This document shows, one piece after another, positions 1 to 6,778 of a stretch of DNA of 7,510 nucleotides; within the stretch, counting starts at the first letter, position 1, and every line of letters starts with the position of its first letter. Location of the stretch: NCBI GenBank assembly GCA_025934475.1, contig JAICXZ010000139.1:1-7510 (forward strand), read 5' to 3'. The stretch comes from Mucilaginibacter sp. (lineage in GTDB: Bacteria > Bacteroidota > Bacteroidia > Sphingobacteriales > Sphingobacteriaceae). The notes below the pieces were generated by a model. That model saw only the letters and a program-made list of their open reading frames with translations. It had not been told where the DNA came from and made no database searches. The position numbers and the translations under genes were made by a program.

Positions 1-1097
1 AAAAGCATATCAATTTGAATGAAATAAAACCGATTTATGAGGCCCAAGTTGACACAGTTACCTCATGCGCCGGATTTGTATCCGTGATGGAACACGCCAT
101 TTATGAACTTTACGACCATCATTGCGGTTTAAGAACCAACACACCAGCTTCTCGGCGTTTGGTGCCCACAAGCACCGATGTGTGGGCCGAATATAAAAAC
201 GGTAGACCCCTGATTGTTGAAGTTCGAAAAGGCTTCGGTTCAGAGAAAGTGGGCATTAAAGCAGGAATGGAGGTCGTCGAAATAAATAACCAACCCATTG
301 CTGAGGCTATAAAACCATTTCTTGCTCATGTAGTTAATGACGAATCGAAAAGTTTTGCTTTACGGTTGGCTTTAGCCGGCGACCATGTTACCGAAAGAAA
401 GATCACATTGAAAACCCGGGAAAAGATTGTTGATTTTTATCCTGATCGAGAAGGTATGATGCTGGAAAAGATAACCTATCCGTCGATGGTCGAAACAAGG
501 GTTTTACCAGGCAATATTGGTTATCTCAAAATCAATAATTATTTATTTGATAACGAGCTTATTGCAAAATTCGATAGCGCTCTAAATTCCCTGATGCCTA
601 CCAAAAGTTTGATTATTGATCTGCGTGAGACGGCCAGCGGCGGCAATACCTCAGTGGCGCGCGCAATTCTTGGTCGCTTTATTACCAAAGACCACTTTTA
701 CCAGAAGCATGAGCTTTACGCCGAAGAGAAGTCAACCGGGGTTAAAAGAAGCTGGGAAGAAATAGTTTCGCCGCGAGGCCAAACATATTCCAAACCTGTT
801 GTAATTTTAGCCGATCACTGGACGGGTAGTATTGCCGAAGGTATCACCATCGCGTTTGATGGAATGAAACGTGCGACAGTTATCGGAACTCAATTGGCCA
901 GGTTAAACGGCGCCGTTGATGGTTTCGAGATGCCTAATACAAAGATCGGGTTCAATATAGCTACAGAACGCTTGTATCATATTAATGGCTCGCCTCGTGA
1001 GTTCTACAACCCTGCAATATTGGTTGATGTAACAGGGCAGAAACGGGGTTATGACGTCATCATGCAAACAGCGATAAACTATTTGAAAAGAAACTAA
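1..1097 (+). CDS. S41 family (tricorn-core-like) serine peptidase, 5' truncated
   Basis: The frame is open to the left edge (in-frame codons K-H-I-N-L precede position 18), so the gene starts outside the window and any signal peptide is missing. Residue numbers count from the TTG at 15. An N-terminal segment carries ELYDHHCGL (31-39), resembling the helix holding the catalytic His in tricorn-type S41 enzymes. A PDZ-like segment follows (about 65-130: VGIKAGMEVVEINNQPI). The S41 core has GNIGYLKI (about 166-173), LIIDLRETASGGN (about 198-210) and the nucleophile motif TGSIAEG with Ser272. The CtpA-type lysine expected 25 residues after the serine is replaced by Leu297. His36, Ser272 and Glu329 (SPREF) would instead fit a tricorn-like Ser/His/Glu arrangement. 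Members of this family in Bacteroidota are usually exported endopeptidases. The substrate is unknown. The threonine aldolase gene begins 7 bp downstream, so the two are probably co-transcribed. Confidence 0.85.
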   Translation, partial: KHINLNEIKPIYEAQVDTVTSCAGFVSVMEHAIYELYDHHCGLRTNTPASRRLVPTSTDVWAEYKNGRPLIVEVRKGFGSEKVGIKAGMEVVEINNQPIAEAIKPFLAHVVNDESKSFALRLALAGDHVTERKITLKTREKIVDFYPDREGMMLEKITYPSMVETRVLPGNIGYLKINNYLFDNELIAKFDSALNSLMPTKSLIIDLRETASGGNTSVARAILGRFITKDHFYQKHELYAEEKSTGVKRSWEEIVSPRGQTYSKPVVILADHWTGSIAEGITIAFDGMKRATVIGTQLARLNGAVDGFEMPNTKIGFNIATERLYHINGSPREFYNPAILVDVTGQKRGYDVIMQTAINYLKRN

Positions 1098-1104
1098 ATT
1101 AAAT

Positions 1105-2151
1105 ATGGATCATTCGGAAACGATCAATTTTGCAAGTGAAAATTATGCGGGTGTGCAAAGCGATATGATGCAAGCACTCCTCGACGCCAATAAAGGTCAT
1201 GCCAGATCATATGGGAACGATGAATATACGCTTGAGGCTGCCAATCTTATCAGGGAAAGCTTTGGCGCAGATGCGGAAGTTTATTTTACTTTCAATGGCA
1301 CAGGTGCCAATAACTTTGGCTTGGCCAGCATTACCAATAAATACCATTCAATTTTTTGCAGTGACGTGGCCCATCTGTATGTGGATGAATCCACCGCACC
1401 TGAAACATTTGTGGGGTGCAGGATATTTGTTATCCCTTCAGAAAGCGGTAAAATCACGGCGGAGGAACTGAGAGTCTCCATAAAAAGGTCAGGAGATATT
1501 CATCACCCTCAACCCAAAGTAGTTTCATTAACCCAACCTACTGAATACGGTACTGTTTATACTATTGACGAACTAAAGGCTATAAAGGCGATTTGCGTTG
1601 ACAACAATATGCTGCTTCACGTAGATGGTGCGCGATATTTCAATGCTGCGATATCACTGGGCACTACTTTGAAAGAGATGACTACTGATGTCGGTATTGA
1701 TGTGCTTACGCTAGGCGGCACCAAGGCCGGGATGATGTTTGGGGAGGCGGTAATCTTTTTTAATAAAGATCAATCTGAAGGATATAAATACAATCTGAAG
1801 CGCAGCATGCAGCTGGCATCTAAAAACCGCTTTATTGCTGCTCAGTTTACGGCTATGCTCACTGACAACATTTGGCACAGGCTGGCCACACATACCAATA
1901 ATTTGGCTAAAGAGTTTGAAAGACGCATTGTTGAAGTACCATCCGTTAAAGTAGTTCACCCGGTTGAAACAAATGCAGTGTTCATTAAGATGTCGCCGGC
2001 ACTACACGAAAAGATGCAGCAGCATGCTCATTTTTATTATTGGAATGATTTGAAAGAAGAAGTAAGGCTTGTTTTTTCTTTTGATAATACGATTGAAGAA
2101 ATAGACCGGTTCATCAAGCAACTGGATCAATATTCAAGTGATCTGAACTAA
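1105..2151 (+). CDS. Threonine aldolase / beta-eliminating lyase family PLP enzyme
   Basis: This is a 348-residue fold-type I PLP enzyme of the threonine aldolase family, which cleaves L-threonine or L-allo-threonine to glycine and acetaldehyde. Visible family features are INFASENYAGVQ at the N-terminus, the nucleotide-handling FNGTGANN segment (about 63-70), His90 in DVAHLYVDE (position of the PLP-stacking His), HVDGAR with Asp174 and Arg177, and LGGTKAGMM with Lys207 as the likely Schiff-base lysine. The GGTK motif and SLTQPTEYGTVY replace the SKG and NTHN-GG motifs of the E. coli LtaE type. This places it in a divergent subfamily whose true substrate is less certain, so I give no gene symbol. 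The length is normal for the family. The ATG at 1105 lies 7 bp after the S41 stop and has no clear ribosome-binding site. The stop overlaps the stop of the convergent YihY gene. Confidence 0.88.
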   Translation: MDHSETINFASENYAGVQSDMMQALLDANKGHARSYGNDEYTLEAANLIRESFGADAEVYFTFNGTGANNFGLASITNKYHSIFCSDVAHLYVDESTAPETFVGCRIFVIPSESGKITAEELRVSIKRSGDIHHPQPKVVSLTQPTEYGTVYTIDELKAIKAICVDNNMLLHVDGARYFNAAISLGTTLKEMTTDVGIDVLTLGGTKAGMMFGEAVIFFNKDQSEGYKYNLKRSMQLASKNRFIAAQFTAMLTDNIWHRLATHTNNLAKEFERRIVEVPSVKVVHPVETNAVFIKMSPALHEKMQQHAHFYYWNDLKEEVRLVFSFDNTIEEIDRFIKQLDQYSSDLN

Positions 2152-3131
2152 CGAACGGATTTATTTTCTGGCGGTAACGGTGTGCGAAAAGAGTTGAATT
2201 TAGGTTTAACAATCTTAATACTGCGTTTGGAAAGTTCGATACTGGCGTTGAGTTCATAACCTAACAGGATAATTAGCGAGTTAAGGTAGAGCCAGATCAT
2301 AAGCACAATGAAAATCCCTATGGAACCGTAAATATTGTAGGAGGAAAAGCTATTGATATAATAACTGAAACCTATTGAAGTTAACACAGCCAGGCCGGTG
2401 GCGAAAATTGCACCTGGACTGGTAAACTTCCAGCGCTGTTTATGTGCAGGCCCGTAACGATAAAGAAGCGCTACGGTCACAAAAAATACCAGCACCACCA
2501 CTATCCATCGCGATAATGCAATGATGTAATACCATGCATGTGCGGTACTCGCAATGTGCGATTGAAGAAAAGTCAGGATATTGTGCCCTACAATCATAAT
2601 CGCTACCGCAAACAGAAAAGAGAGACTGATCACTACAGTTAACACCATTGCGATCCACCTTCGTTTAACGTAACCACGGGTTTCATCAACCAGGGACGAT
2701 TTGTTAAATGCTTTCATCAAACCTGCAACTCCGTTAGTTGCAACAAACAAGGCGGTAACAAAACCAAAAGAGAATAGCCCAACATTCTTCTTTTTCACTA
2801 CTTCAACAATAGTATCGTAAAATGTATCAAAAGCGTCTTGTGGTATAATCTGCTGCAGCACTGAAAGCAGGTTGTCCTGAAAATGATTGATAGGGATGTA
2901 AGGTATCAATGCAAACAGAAATATGGTGGCCGGGAATAGCGCCAGCATAAAATTGTAAGCCAGCGAAGATGCTTTATTCAGCACCGTTCCGTTGTCAAGT
3001 TCGGTCAAAAAGAAAACCAGAACGGTGTATAGCGAGATAGGGCTAAAACCCGGAAATACGACGTATTTGGTACACTCAACCAGGTAACGGTACACAAGAA
3101 ACCGGCGCAAGAAATCGTGAAGCCACTTCAT
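2148..3131 (-). CDS. YihY/BrkB (UPF0761) family inner-membrane protein
   Basis: This 327-residue polytopic membrane protein belongs to the YihY family, older members of which were misnamed ribonuclease BN. Family landmarks are KASSLAYNFMLALFPATIF (about 53-71), the SLVDETRGYVKRRWIA stretch before a membrane segment (146-161), LYRYGPAHKQRWKFTSPGAIFAT (223-245) and YNIYGSIGIFIVLMIWLY with LLGYELNASIE (265-299). Likely membrane segments are about 55-80, 117-138, 159-183, 204-224, 240-258 and 268-292, matching the usual six. The C-terminal tail is basic and cytoplasmic by the positive-inside rule. The biochemical function of the family is not settled; a transport role has been proposed. It is the last gene of the minus-strand run, starting 11 bp after the thioesterase stop. 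Its TAG stop overlaps the convergent aldolase TAA, leaving no room for an intergenic terminator. Confidence 0.9.
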   Translation of the reverse strand: MKWLHDFLRRFLVYRYLVECTKYVVFPGFSPISLYTVLVFFLTELDNGTVLNKASSLAYNFMLALFPATIFLFALIPYIPINHFQDNLLSVLQQIIPQDAFDTFYDTIVEVVKKKNVGLFSFGFVTALFVATNGVAGLMKAFNKSSLVDETRGYVKRRWIAMVLTVVISLSFLFAVAIMIVGHNILTFLQSHIASTAHAWYYIIALSRWIVVVLVFFVTVALLYRYGPAHKQRWKFTSPGAIFATGLAVLTSIGFSYYINSFSSYNIYGSIGIFIVLMIWLYLNSLIILLGYELNASIELSKRSIKIVKPKFNSFRTPLPPENKSVR

Positions 3132-3142
3132 CTAACTCAAAT

Positions 3143-3550
3143 CTACTGAAAAAAAGGCTTCAGTTTATCGATGAACTCCTGCGGCGGAAGACAGGGACGA
3201 TTAGTTTTCATATTGACAAAGGCGAGGAGGGTTTCGCCAATGTTAATTAATTCACCACTAGGATTATAGAGATCATATTTAAAGTGAATCTTCACGCCTG
3301 GCATCTTTTCCATAATCACCTTAATACTAATTTCTTCATCATACAAGGCCGGTTTCAGGTACTTGCATTTCATTTCGAGAACAGGCATCATGATGCCCGA
3401 GGCTTCCATTCCACTATAGGTCATTCCAAGACTGCGCAGCATCTCAACGCGACCTACTTCATAAAACTCAGCATAGTTGCCATAGTACATGTAGCCCATC
3501 TGATCGGTCTCACCATATCGCACACGTACTTTGGTGGTATACTCAAACAT
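3143..3550 (-). CDS. Acyl-CoA thioesterase, YbgC/4-hydroxybenzoyl-CoA thioesterase (hotdog) family
   Basis: A 135-residue single hotdog domain of the usual length. The N-terminus has the family signature RVRYGETDQMGYMYYGNYAEFYEVGR. Asp16 sits at the catalytic Asp position of 4HBT/YbgC enzymes, followed by Gly19 and Asn25-Tyr26. Typical YbgC proteins have His or Tyr near the Tyr22-Tyr23 positions. Such enzymes hydrolyse short-chain or aromatic acyl-CoA thioesters in the cytosol; in E. coli YbgC is linked to the Tol-Pal envelope locus. The actual acyl substrate here cannot be read from sequence. The ATG overlaps the mltG stop by one base (TAATG), so translation is probably coupled to mltG. YihY follows 11 bp later. 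Confidence 0.9.
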   Translation of the reverse strand: MFEYTTKVRVRYGETDQMGYMYYGNYAEFYEVGRVEMLRSLGMTYSGMEASGIMMPVLEMKCKYLKPALYDEEISIKVIMEKMPGVKIHFKYDLYNPSGELINIGETLLAFVNMKTNRPCLPPQEFIDKLKPFFQ

Positions 3551-4599
3551 TACTTTTTAATGTTACGCTCGTTAAGAGCCTGCTGAAATTTGTGTGCATT
3601 AACCAGGTGGTCGGCCACATTGGTTGCAAAAGCGTGATATCCCGAAAAATCGGCTTTGGCGCACATATAAATATAGTCGCTCTTCCGGTAGTTGAGTACG
3701 GCGTCAACGGCATTTACCGATGGCATCATAACCGGGCCCGGAGGCAATCCGGCATATAAATAAGTATTGTAGGGCGAATTATAGGAAAGATATTTATTCA
3801 ATACCCTTCTGATCGTAAAATCGTGCAGGGCGAAGATCACCGTTGGGTCCGATTCCAGTTTCATGCCCTTTTTGAGGCGGTTCAGATATAAACCAGCTAT
3901 TGTAGGCATCTCATCATCATGCAGTGCCTCAGCGTCTACGATAGAAGCCAGAACGGTGACCTGGATGGGAGAGAGGTTGATATCTTTCGCCTGCTGCTTA
4001 CGGTCCGCTGTCCAGAACTTCTCATAATTGGCATACATGTGCCTGAAAAATTTATCTGGTGTATTATTCCAATACATCTGGTAAGTGTTCGGGATAAACA
4101 TGGTGTACACGTTCTCGGGCGTGAAGCCAAATTGTTTCAGATACTCTGTCGAATCTAGCAAGTGTATCAGCGAAACGGAATCAGGTTCGATTTTTTTTGC
4201 CACAAATCCTGCAAAATCTTCTTTCAGCCTCAAATTATGGAATGACAGTTCAACCGGTTCCTGAGCGCCTGAAGCGAGCATATTGATCAGTCGCCTGTTG
4301 GTCATGCCCTCATGTAAGCGATATTTGCCAGGCTTAACGCGCGTTGTATAGTGCATGCTATTTGCTGCCGAATTAAACGACTCCGGGTCCTTTACTATAC
4401 CCGAATCCTGGATGGTTTTGTAAACATCGGTATAGGTGGCATTGGTATGAATGTAAAGGTACTCATGTTTACCAGTCACGTTCGGTCTGAAATATCTGAT
4501 GTAATAGTATCCACCAATTCCGGCAATAACTACCAGGATAAGAATCGCTACTAATAACAACCTTTTTTTAGCAGGTTTAGCTGATTTTTCGTTTGTCAT
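3550..4599 (-). CDS. mltG: Endolytic peptidoglycan transglycosylase MltG (YceG-like)
   Basis: MltG is an inner-membrane lytic transglycosylase that cuts nascent glycan strands and is thought to set strand length. The 349 residues show a basic cytoplasmic N-terminus (KPAKKR), one membrane helix (about 13-34), a LysM-like region (about 42-110, TNATYTDVYKTIQDSGIV and KPGKYRL) and the YceG catalytic domain. The core motif is ASIVDAEALHDDE, then AGLYLNRLKKGMKLESDPTV. Glu224 aligns with the catalytic Glu218 of E. coli MltG, but the usual E-K-E triplet reads D-A-E here. YNTYLYAGLPPGPV and the C-terminal YHAFATNVADH are also characteristic. The length is normal. The gene lies 55 bp downstream of the PASTA gene. 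That gap has no Shine-Dalgarno sequence and no convincing TAnnTTTG promoter, so co-transcription with the PASTA gene is likely. Its stop overlaps the thioesterase start. Confidence 0.95.
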   Translation of the reverse strand: MTNEKSAKPAKKRLLLVAILILVVIAGIGGYYYIRYFRPNVTGKHEYLYIHTNATYTDVYKTIQDSGIVKDPESFNSAANSMHYTTRVKPGKYRLHEGMTNRRLINMLASGAQEPVELSFHNLRLKEDFAGFVAKKIEPDSVSLIHLLDSTEYLKQFGFTPENVYTMFIPNTYQMYWNNTPDKFFRHMYANYEKFWTADRKQQAKDINLSPIQVTVLASIVDAEALHDDEMPTIAGLYLNRLKKGMKLESDPTVIFALHDFTIRRVLNKYLSYNSPYNTYLYAGLPPGPVMMPSVNAVDAVLNYRKSDYIYMCAKADFSGYHAFATNVADHLVNAHKFQQALNERNIKK

Positions 4600-4654
4600 A
4601 GAAGGGGGTAATGGGATGCTATAACGCTATATCTTTAAAATTGATTTTACGATT

Positions 4655-5428
4655 TTATTGCTTTTTGCCCTGAATCACAGTCACATTCACCTTAGTGCCA
4701 AGCGCGGTTTTAGTGGCCGAATCGGTCCTCATAGGCTGTTGGGATACCACTGTCAAATTTGTCGAGTCGGTTATGGCGCCCTGGTAAGTAATGGTACCCA
4801 GGGCCAGGCCTGATCCTTTCAGTGCAAATCTGGCAGCGTCCAAATCCTGGTTGGTCAAATCCGGGATATCAACCTGACTTGCGCCTGCACCATCACCCAG
4901 TACCAAATCAACTTTGGAGCCTTTAGGAATTTTACTACCAGGTTGGATAGCTTGTCCGGCGTAGCGCACTTCCAATACGTGGTCGCGGGCAATATCCGGT
5001 TTGTAAGTAGTATCGCCAATTTTCAATCCGTAGTTTGATAGTGTGGCTTGCGCCGAAATATAGGGCGAGTCCATCACGTCAGGTAATGAAACGATCGGTG
5101 CTTTGTTTTTTACTATTTTAAGGTAAATAACACGGTTCTCCTTTACATTGGTTCCAGCGTCTGGGTCCTGTTCTACGACAGTGCCGGGAGCCTGATCGAG
5201 TACGTAAACGGAATCTATGCTAATACCAAATCCTTGTTGTTTCAATACCTCCTGGGCCTTATCGATCTGCAGACCGGTTAGTTTAGGCACCTGGATGCCT
5301 TCGCCATGGCGGGTATACCAACCCAGGCTAAAAAAAGCAATCAAAGTAACCAATATAACCGACCCGATGGCGAGGAGGATAGTTCTGCGGAAATCTTTAG
5401 TTTTTAGGTAGGAACCAAATTTACTCAT
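4655..5428 (-). CDS. Single-pass membrane protein with three PASTA domains, no kinase domain
   Basis: A 257-residue protein with a short basic cytoplasmic tail (KTKDFRR), one transmembrane helix (about 16-36) and three extracytoplasmic PASTA repeats. Repeat 1 is about 44-106 (VPKLTGLQIDKAQEVLKQQG, then VVEQDPDAGTNV). Repeat 2 is about 113-178 (ISAQATLSNYGLKIGD, then IQPGSKIPKGSKVDLVLG). Repeat 3 is about 186-253 (IPDLTNQDLDAARFALKGSG, then VVSQQPMRT and GTKVNVTVIQG). PASTA domains are known from Ser/Thr kinases of the PknB type and from penicillin-binding proteins, where they bind or report on peptidoglycan. Here neither partner domain is present, so it can only be a binding or scaffold protein, or act through another protein. 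It is divergent to ddl and upstream of mltG, which supports a peptidoglycan role. The ATG at 5428 gives the complete cytoplasmic tail. Confidence 0.92.
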   Translation of the reverse strand: MSKFGSYLKTKDFRRTILLAIGSVILVTLIAFFSLGWYTRHGEGIQVPKLTGLQIDKAQEVLKQQGFGISIDSVYVLDQAPGTVVEQDPDAGTNVKENRVIYLKIVKNKAPIVSLPDVMDSPYISAQATLSNYGLKIGDTTYKPDIARDHVLEVRYAGQAIQPGSKIPKGSKVDLVLGDGAGASQVDIPDLTNQDLDAARFALKGSGLALGTITYQGAITDSTNLTVVSQQPMRTDSATKTALGTKVNVTVIQGKKQ

Positions 5429-5452
5429 CTATTTGCAGCAATATTCAGAAGT

Positions 5453-5460
5453 CAAAAGTA
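5453..5460 (-). promoter_or_regulatory. Candidate Bacteroidota -7 element for the PASTA-mltG operon
   Basis: Read on the minus strand this is TACTTTTG, a match to the Bacteroidota primary sigma -7 consensus TAnnTTTG. It ends 24 nt before the PASTA start codon, so transcription would begin roughly 18 nt upstream of the ATG. I find no TTTG at the expected -33 distance, so the call rests on the -7 match and position only. Confidence 0.4.
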
Positions 5461-5485
5461 GATTAAAATTTTGAGATTGAGAAGG

Positions 5486-5575
5486 AGTCCGAAAGTCCGG
5501 AAGTCCGCATAAGTCCGAAAGAAAAAAAACCGCTATAATCTTTCGGACTTTCCGACTTACGCGGACTTACGGACT
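5486..5575. repeat. Imperfect 36-nt inverted repeat made of AGTCCG units, 18-nt A-rich loop
   Basis: The left arm (5486-5521) has four AGTCCG units, starting at 5486, 5494, 5502 and 5512. The right arm (5540-5575) has CGGACT at 5544, 5562 and 5570, plus a degenerate CCGACT at 5552. Pairing: 5511-5521 with 5540-5550 is perfect over 11 bp, 5486-5499 with 5562-5575 matches 13 of 14, and 5501-5505 pairs with 5554-5558. The loop (5522-5539) begins with eight A. The unit spacing of 8, 8 and 10 nt also allows slipped pairings. The element lies between the two candidate -7 boxes of the divergent PASTA and ddl genes, so neither transcript would contain it. It could be a mobile hairpin element, a protein-binding array or a cruciform-forming site. 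I do not recognise a named family. Confidence 0.85.
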
Positions 5576-5586
5576 GCAAAAAGAAC

Positions 5587-5594
5587 TATCTTTG
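5587..5594 (+). promoter_or_regulatory. Candidate -7 element of ddl, placing the start of transcription at or near the ATG
   Basis: TATCTTTG is an exact match to TAnnTTTG and ends only 4 nt before the ddl start codon. With the usual 5-7 nt between element and start point, the mRNA would begin at about the A of the ATG and be leaderless. No TTTG is present at the -33 distance, which falls in the right arm of the inverted repeat. Confidence 0.55.
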
Positions 5595-5598
5595 AGCC

Positions 5599-6585
5599 AT
5601 GTCCAAACGCAACATCGCCCTTTTAGCCGGAGGTTTTACCGGCGAATATGAAGTATCTGTTAACAGCGCCCAAAACATTAAAAACAACCTGGACGCTTCA
5701 AAATACAATGTCTATACTGTTTTTGTTACCCGTGATAGTTGGTTTTACGATTCGCCCGATGGTAAAATTGAAGTTGATAAGAATGATTTCAGCCTAACGG
5801 TAAAAGGGGAGAAGATCAAATTCGATTTTGCCTTTATCACTATACATGGTACTCCTGGTGAAGATGGTAAACTACAGGGCTATTTCGAGATGCTGGATAT
5901 TCCCTACAATACCTGCGATGCTACGACCTCAGCCATCACCATGAATAAAGCTTATACTAAAGCTATTGTACATGGAATTCATCATCTGAATACTGCCCGA
6001 TCGATGCAATTATTTAAGAGTGATGACCGGCACGACGTGGCAAGCGTAGCCGCTAGTCTTCGTTTCCCGCTTTTTATCAAACCTAATAATGGCGGCAGCA
6101 GCGTAGGCATGAGCAAAGTTTACAATGTCGCAGGCTTACCAGAGGCTTTGGAGAAAGCTTTCCACGAAGACGACCAAATCCTCGTAGAAGAGTTTATCAA
6201 AGGCCGCGAGTTTAGCATTGGTGTGGCCCGGTTGAATGGAAAAATTACTGTTCTGCCGGCAACAGAGATCATCAGCTCCAAAGATTTCTTCGACTACGAA
6301 GCCAAATATACTCCGGGTGTATCACAGGAAATTACCCCCGGCCGCCTTACCGACGAGGAGAACGAAAGGATAGCCAACATCGTAACCGAAGTATATCTGC
6401 GCCTCAACTGCAAAGGCATGGTACGCATCGATTTCATACTGCTTGAAGACACCGCCGAGTTTTATTTTATCGAGATCAATACCACTCCCGGTCAGTCGGC
6501 CAACAGCCTGATTCCGCAGCAGGTAAGGGCAGCGGGAATGAATGTAGGCGAGTTTTATGGGGAGTTGATCGAAGGAGCAATTTGA
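5599..6585 (+). CDS. ddl: D-alanine--D-alanine ligase
   Basis: This cytosolic ATP-grasp enzyme joins two D-Ala to make the dipeptide used by MurF for the peptidoglycan stem. The 328-residue length is standard. Compared with E. coli DdlB, Glu16 (GEYEVS) matches Glu15, and the IHGTPGEDGKLQG motif surrounds His83 and Glu88-Asp89. The glycine-rich ATP loop is KPNNGGSSVG (161-170). Lys236-Tyr237 in DYEAKY match Lys215-Tyr216 of the omega loop. Arg276 and Asp278 (MVRIDF) match Arg255 and Asp257. FIEINTTPGQSANSLIP supplies Glu292, Asn294 and Ser303, equivalent to Glu270, Asn272 and Ser281. The omega-loop Tyr fits D-Ala-D-Ala rather than VanA-type D-lactate specificity. The gene stands alone on its strand, divergent from the PASTA gene. 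Its TGA overlaps the first unit of the downstream octamer repeats. Confidence 0.97.
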   Translation: MSKRNIALLAGGFTGEYEVSVNSAQNIKNNLDASKYNVYTVFVTRDSWFYDSPDGKIEVDKNDFSLTVKGEKIKFDFAFITIHGTPGEDGKLQGYFEMLDIPYNTCDATTSAITMNKAYTKAIVHGIHHLNTARSMQLFKSDDRHDVASVAASLRFPLFIKPNNGGSSVGMSKVYNVAGLPEALEKAFHEDDQILVEEFIKGREFSIGVARLNGKITVLPATEIISSKDFFDYEAKYTPGVSQEITPGRLTDEENERIANIVTEVYLRLNCKGMVRIDFILLEDTAEFYFIEINTTPGQSANSLIPQQVRAAGMNVGEFYGELIEGAI

Positions 6586-6603
6586 TGTGCAAATGTGCAC
6601 ATC
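6584..6603. repeat. 20-bp near-palindrome overlapping the ddl stop codon
   Basis: GATGTGCA (6584-6591) and TGCACATC (6596-6603) are perfect 8-bp inverted arms around a 4-nt loop, AATG. The left arm shares its first two bases with the ddl TGA stop (6583-6585). No T-run follows, so it is not a canonical intrinsic terminator. It uses the same TGCACAT unit as the arrays further downstream. Confidence 0.8.
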
Positions 6604-6624
6604 AATAACTTATAAAACGGCTAT

Positions 6625-6655
6625 CTGCACATCCGCACATCTGAAATCTGCACAT
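6625..6655. repeat. Octamer array, left (ddl side), consensus CTGCACAT
   Basis: Consecutive units are CTGCACAT (6625-6632), CCGCACAT (6633-6640), a 7-nt variant CTGAAAT (6641-6647) and CTGCACAT (6648-6655). The units are head-to-tail without spacers, which rules out a CRISPR layout. The same unit recurs at 6920-6927 next to the opposite gene. Confidence 0.8.
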
Positions 6656-6695
6656 GTATCTCAATACACTCGGTGTTCACGCGCGTGCGCCCGCC

Positions 6696-6778
6696 ACCCC
6701 CTGTTTTTTCATAAACTACTGATAAACAACGTGTCAAAAATTCATAATTTGCAAAATCGATGCAAAACCCCCTGTTTT
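6696..6778. repeat. 12-bp direct repeat pair ACCCCCTGTTTT
   Basis: Exact copies lie at 6696-6707 and 6767-6778, 71 bp apart start to start. The second copy forms the left half of the terminator-like hairpin; the first is followed by a T-run without a comparable stem. The pair could be the trace of a local duplication or of a decayed element. Confidence 0.6.

Noticed and set aside
15..17. TTG at 15 as the true start of the S41 gene
   Set aside because: The frame continues open to the left edge and the product would lack a signal peptide, so the gene more likely begins outside the window.
1199..1959. Overlapping plus- and minus-strand frames inside the threonine aldolase gene
   Set aside because: These are alternative-frame shadows of a well-supported enzyme. 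Their translations show no domain features.
5534..5539. TATAAT as a -10 box for ddl
   Set aside because: Bacteroidota housekeeping sigma uses TAnnTTTG rather than TATAAT. There is no -35 partner, the site is in the loop of the inverted repeat, and a better TAnnTTTG match lies closer to the gene.
6696..6709. Second terminator at the first ACCCCCTGTTTTTT copy
   Set aside because: A T-run is present, but the sequence just before it does not form a stable stem with a normal loop.
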